Positions 61,495 through 64,000 of a DNA stretch of 64,000 nt are shown one piece after another; the first letter of the stretch is position 1; each line of letters opens with the position of its first letter. Made by a program: the position numbers and the translations under genes. This DNA is from Rhodospirillaceae bacterium (GTDB lineage: Bacteria > Pseudomonadota > Alphaproteobacteria > SP197): assembly GCA_002722885.1 (NCBI GenBank), contig PBNE01000014.1, positions 128,857 to 192,856 on the forward strand. Direction: 5' to 3'. Under the pieces are notes generated by a model. It saw only the letters and a program-made list of their open reading frames with translations. It made no database searches and was not told the origin of the DNA.

Positions 61495-62426
61495 GGGTCC
61501 TGGAGAAGATTGCAGGCATCCGCGACACAGGCCTCGAGAGCAACCTTGGTGCGACCGCCATAGTCTCCGTCGACGAGACCCGCGTCGTAGCCCAGGGCTA
61601 TCAGGCGCCGCTGGTAAGCATTCACCAGTTCGTCCCCGCCCAGGGTGATCGCTGTTTCGAATCCTGCGACCGCTTCAGAAGATCGGCCAAGAACAGCAAG
61701 AATCTGGGCCCGAGTGGCCTGAGCCGCCGCCCCATCGGGCGTCATAGAGACGGCGCGATCCGCATCGATTAGGCCCAACTCCGGCTGGCCCATCAGAGAC
61801 AACGTCAAGGCCCGATTGAGGATTGCGAGTGTATGGCTGGGATCAAACACCAACGCTGCGTCGAAGTCAGCCAACGCCGCTTGATAGTTGCCGAGCAGGG
61901 TTTAGGACCAGCCCCGGTTGGTCAGGACAACAGGATCGCCTGGTTGGCCTGCCACGACACGATCGTAGTCAGCGATGGCCTCGGTGTGTCGTCCGAGGGC
62001 AGAGAAGGTGTTGGCCCGCGCAAACACCAGCGGCAGGAGATCGGGCTGAAAGTCGATCGCCATGGTGTAATCGCTCAACGCGCCTGCGAGGTCTCCCAGA
62101 TCGAACCGAGCACTGCCGCGGCCGTAAAGTGCGAACACATTGGTCGGATCGAGTTCCAGCGCCCTTTCCAGATCTTCCAGCGCATGGTTGGGAGCTCCGA
62201 TCGCCACCAGAATGTTTCCGCGACTGGACAGGGCCGTGGACAAGGTCGCCGGAGTCAGATCCCCCTGATCAATGCAGATGGTGAAGTTGTCGATGGCGGT
62301 CTGCACATCGCCCGCGCGCCAGGCCTCGCCACCGACCGAGCAGTGCGTGATGTCTTCGGCCGAGGCATCGCCAAACAGCGACACGACAGCCACCATGGCC
62401 ATCATCGCAACAGATAAGTGTCTCAC
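61491..62426 (-). pseudogene. Exported TPR-repeat protein with a nonsense codon
   Basis: A GTG at 62426 after GGGAGC starts a signal peptide (RHLSVAMMAMVAVVSLF, then GDASA). Several TPR repeats follow (ALEDLERALELDPTNVFALY, EAIADYDRVVAGQPGDPVVL). A TAA at 61904-61902 interrupts NRGWS / TLLGNYQAALADF, where relatives have Tyr or a polar residue, and the same frame continues with more repeats and ends in a peptidoglycan-binding-like segment (LIALGYDAGLVDGDYGGRTK). One C-to-A change would restore it. Periplasmic if made. Confidence 0.75.
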
Positions 62427-62540
62427 GCCTGGGCTCCCGATCGTGAAAGCCGCATATACCATGCAGATGACCGGAGGTCAGGCGGGCATGTCACCTATGC
62501 GAGCGGTCATCCCTAGGCAAAGTGCCAAGGAACGGATGCC

Positions 62541-62894
62541 TTACGCACCGCCGAGCGGATCGGGCCCGTACGCGTTGTCGCCGTGCGTACCGCGGAGGAA
62601 ACAAATTTCGATCAGAATCCAGATGTTCAGAATCGGCACGAACAGGAACAGGTAGAACCAACCGGGCCGCCCTCGGTCGTGAAGTCGTTTCACGGCAAGG
62701 GCGATTCCGGGCCAGATCATGGCAACGGCCACAATCAGGCTGATGGCTCCCGCACCACCTGTGCCGGATGTACCGATGATGGCGTCTAGAATTGCCGCAA
62801 CAATGGATATCACCATCATCGCCAGCAGCGTCATCCAGTAGGGCTGCCTGTTCAGCCGCCCCTCCAGCGCAAGCAAGAGCCATTTGTAGTCCAT
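62541..62894 (-). CDS. DUF805 family membrane protein
   Basis: A 117-residue inner-membrane protein. The N-terminal LEGRLNRQPYWMT, the central LAVKRLHDRGRPGWFYL and the C-terminal GDNAYGPDPLGG are the family hallmarks, with about four transmembrane segments between. Function unknown; often stress-linked. Single gene, 78 bases upstream of the TPR gene's stop codon side and transcribed in the same direction, before it is not implied. Confidence 0.85.
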   Translation of the reverse strand: MDYKWLLLALEGRLNRQPYWMTLLAMMVISIVAAILDAIIGTSGTGGAGAISLIVAVAMIWPGIALAVKRLHDRGRPGWFYLFLFVPILNIWILIEICFLRGTHGDNAYGPDPLGGA

Positions 62895-63135
62895 CCTGAC
62901 TCCTTACCCCATCAGCGATTACGGCTGCGTATGCGTTGGATCACGATACCTCCGAGTAGAACATGATACAAATCCATGCACTCCAGGCTGACGCTGCGGA
63001 GCCATTCGTGTATCGCCTCTACAACATCGTGGTTCTGACCACCCTTGTCCTGACGACAGGCGCACCAGTCTTTGCGGTTGCCTCAACATCTGAATATCAT
63101 GATCAAAATTTTAGTATTATCTCAAGTGCCAAATC
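62895..63135. other. Divergent intergenic region
   Basis: This 241-base gap separates the DUF805 gene (minus) from the ornithine cyclodeaminase-family gene (plus). The last 50 bases are locally AT-rich (around 63090-63125) and may hold the plus-strand promoter. A frame from 62963 has a hydrophobic stretch but runs out of frame into the next gene and is not supported as coding. Confidence 0.35.
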
Positions 63136-64000
63136 ATGGCTTCATCCACCGACCTCCTCTATCTCTCCCATGCAGACTTGGAGTCGCGCTGTCCGGATGA
63201 TGCCTCGGTCATGGCCGCCGCGCGCGAAGGCGTGATGGCGCACGCGGCCGGAAACGCCATCGCTCAGCCCACTCTGGGCATGCAGCTGCCCGATTCAACA
63301 GGCGGCCTCTTCGCGATCCGTGGCGCACTGATCGATGCCGGATTGATAAGCGTGAAGTCGATCGGATCCTTCCCAAACAACCGCGCCCAGGACTTGGCGC
63401 CTGACACCGGCGTGATGTTGCTTTACGACGGCAACATGAGGATGCCGCTGGCCATTCTGGCAGGTTCGTTCATCACCACCACACGAACAGCGGCCATGAC
63501 TGCTCTGGCCGCGATCACACTAGCGCCGCCCGATGCCTCGGTCCTGGCCTGTATCGGGGGGTGTGGCATTGCACCACTGGCCGCACGCATGGTGCGCGAC
63601 GCTCTCGACATCTCCGAGGTTCGCGCAACCTCAGCCTCGCAGCCATCACGCGACGCCACAGCCACCGCGCTATCGAGCAGTCAGACGACAGTCACAGCCT
63701 TCAAGAAGGTGCGAGATTGCATCGACGGCGCCGACATCGTGATCGACGGGCCCGGCCTGTCAAAACATGGACCGCTCCTGCCATCAGATCGGTTGAAGGC
63801 CGGAGTAATGGTTATCTCCTATGGGCCGTGGAGTTCTTTTGACGACCATATCCTCGACACTGTGGACCGGGTGACCATGGACCGTTGGGCCGAAGGGACG
63901 TCAGGCCCTCTCGGGCCCTTCATCGCTGACGGTCGTTTCAGCAAGGATCATGTCGACGCGTGGTTCGGTTCCATGGTGTCCGGCGACGTACCGGCCCGCG
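63136..64000 (+). CDS. Ornithine cyclodeaminase/mu-crystallin family protein (3' partial)
   Basis: The frame from ATG 63136 stays open to the window end (288 codons), so the gene is cut at its 3' side. LLYLSHADLESRCPDD at the start, then FAIRGALIDAGLISVKSIGSFPNN, GVMLLYDGNMRMPLAIL and TTTRTAAMTALAA match the family, including the substrate-binding Arg and Lys region; VLACIGGCGIAPLAARMV is a divergent Rossmann nucleotide-binding turn. Members are ornithine cyclodeaminases, alanine dehydrogenases or ketimine reductases; the exact reaction is open. Confidence 0.82.
   Translation, partial: MASSTDLLYLSHADLESRCPDDASVMAAAREGVMAHAAGNAIAQPTLGMQLPDSTGGLFAIRGALIDAGLISVKSIGSFPNNRAQDLAPDTGVMLLYDGNMRMPLAILAGSFITTTRTAAMTALAAITLAPPDASVLACIGGCGIAPLAARMVRDALDISEVRATSASQPSRDATATALSSSQTTVTAFKKVRDCIDGADIVIDGPGLSKHGPLLPSDRLKAGVMVISYGPWSSFDDHILDTVDRVTMDRWAEGTSGPLGPFIADGRFSKDHVDAWFGSMVSGDVPAR

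Noticed and set aside
62963..63235. Small exported protein starting at 62963
   Set aside because: Although it has a hydrophobic stretch, its second half is a shadow of the ornithine cyclodeaminase-family gene and no ribosome binding site was clear.
1..64000. Insertion sequences, CRISPR arrays, tRNA or rRNA genes
   Set aside because: Looked for transposase-like frames, terminal inverted repeats, spaced direct repeats and RNA signatures; none could be supported.

Overview
This is a GC-rich (roughly 60-65% G+C by eye) chromosomal segment. The gene content points to an aerobic, probably marine, alphaproteobacterium: a heterotetrameric sarcosine oxidase operon (soxBDAG), a BetI-type TetR regulator, a GlxA/GbdR-type regulator, an aa3-type cytochrome oxidase subunit IV peptide and many 2-oxoglutarate/Fe(II) dioxygenases. 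The taxonomic call is inference; no rRNA, tRNA, CRISPR array or transposase was seen.

The theme is demethylation of methylated amines, betaines and related compounds with one-carbon transfer to folate. 0-9 kb: a molybdenum hydroxylase (cut by the window start), two 2OG-dioxygenases, an FAD oxidase followed by two small membrane proteins, a first MttB-type methyltransferase, an esterase and a HAD hydrolase. 9-18.5 kb (minus strand): a dipeptide-type ABC transporter (two permeases, one fused double ATPase, no binding protein) followed by soxB-soxD-soxA-soxG. 18.7-27.4 kb: a GNAT protein, a RidA protein, two tandem trimethylamine-dehydrogenase-like flavoproteins, a divergent cupin resembling DMSP lyases, two tandem D-aminopeptidases (the second broken) and a Rieske oxygenase. 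28-40 kb: a DMT transporter, a DUF2249 protein, a second MttB homologue, then a tightly packed operon with a corrinoid protein, a DUF1638 protein, a virulence-factor-family protein, two MetF homologues around an MTHFR C-terminal-like protein, a pterin-binding methyltransferase and a RACo-type corrinoid activator. Read together: MttB moves a methyl group to the corrinoid protein, the pterin-binding enzyme passes it to tetrahydrofolate, MetF oxidises it, and the activator rescues oxidised cobalamin. 40-42.4 kb: a TetR regulator with a clear palindrome over the promoter of a divergent dioxygenase, then a GlxA-type regulator with two perfect palindromes upstream.

42.5-64 kb is a mixed region: an MscS channel, a Sel1 protein, a PuuB-like oxidase with a truncated sister, an aldo/keto reductase, diaminopropionate ammonia-lyase plus hydantoinase, small conserved proteins, an Ldh2-type dehydrogenase, a ClC channel, an L-2-hydroxyglutarate oxidase-like protein, a SprT-like protein, acyl-CoA dehydrogenase, VanZ, TPR and DUF805 proteins, and an ornithine cyclodeaminase-family gene that runs off the end.

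Many genes are broken as read: at least nine carry in-frame stops and/or frameshifts, and three more have single frame breaks. Nearly all in-frame stops can be explained by one G:C-to-T:A change, and two frame breaks lie in homopolymer runs. Either this genome is decaying or the consensus carries a systematic error; raw reads would decide. The sox, flavoprotein and most corrinoid genes are intact.
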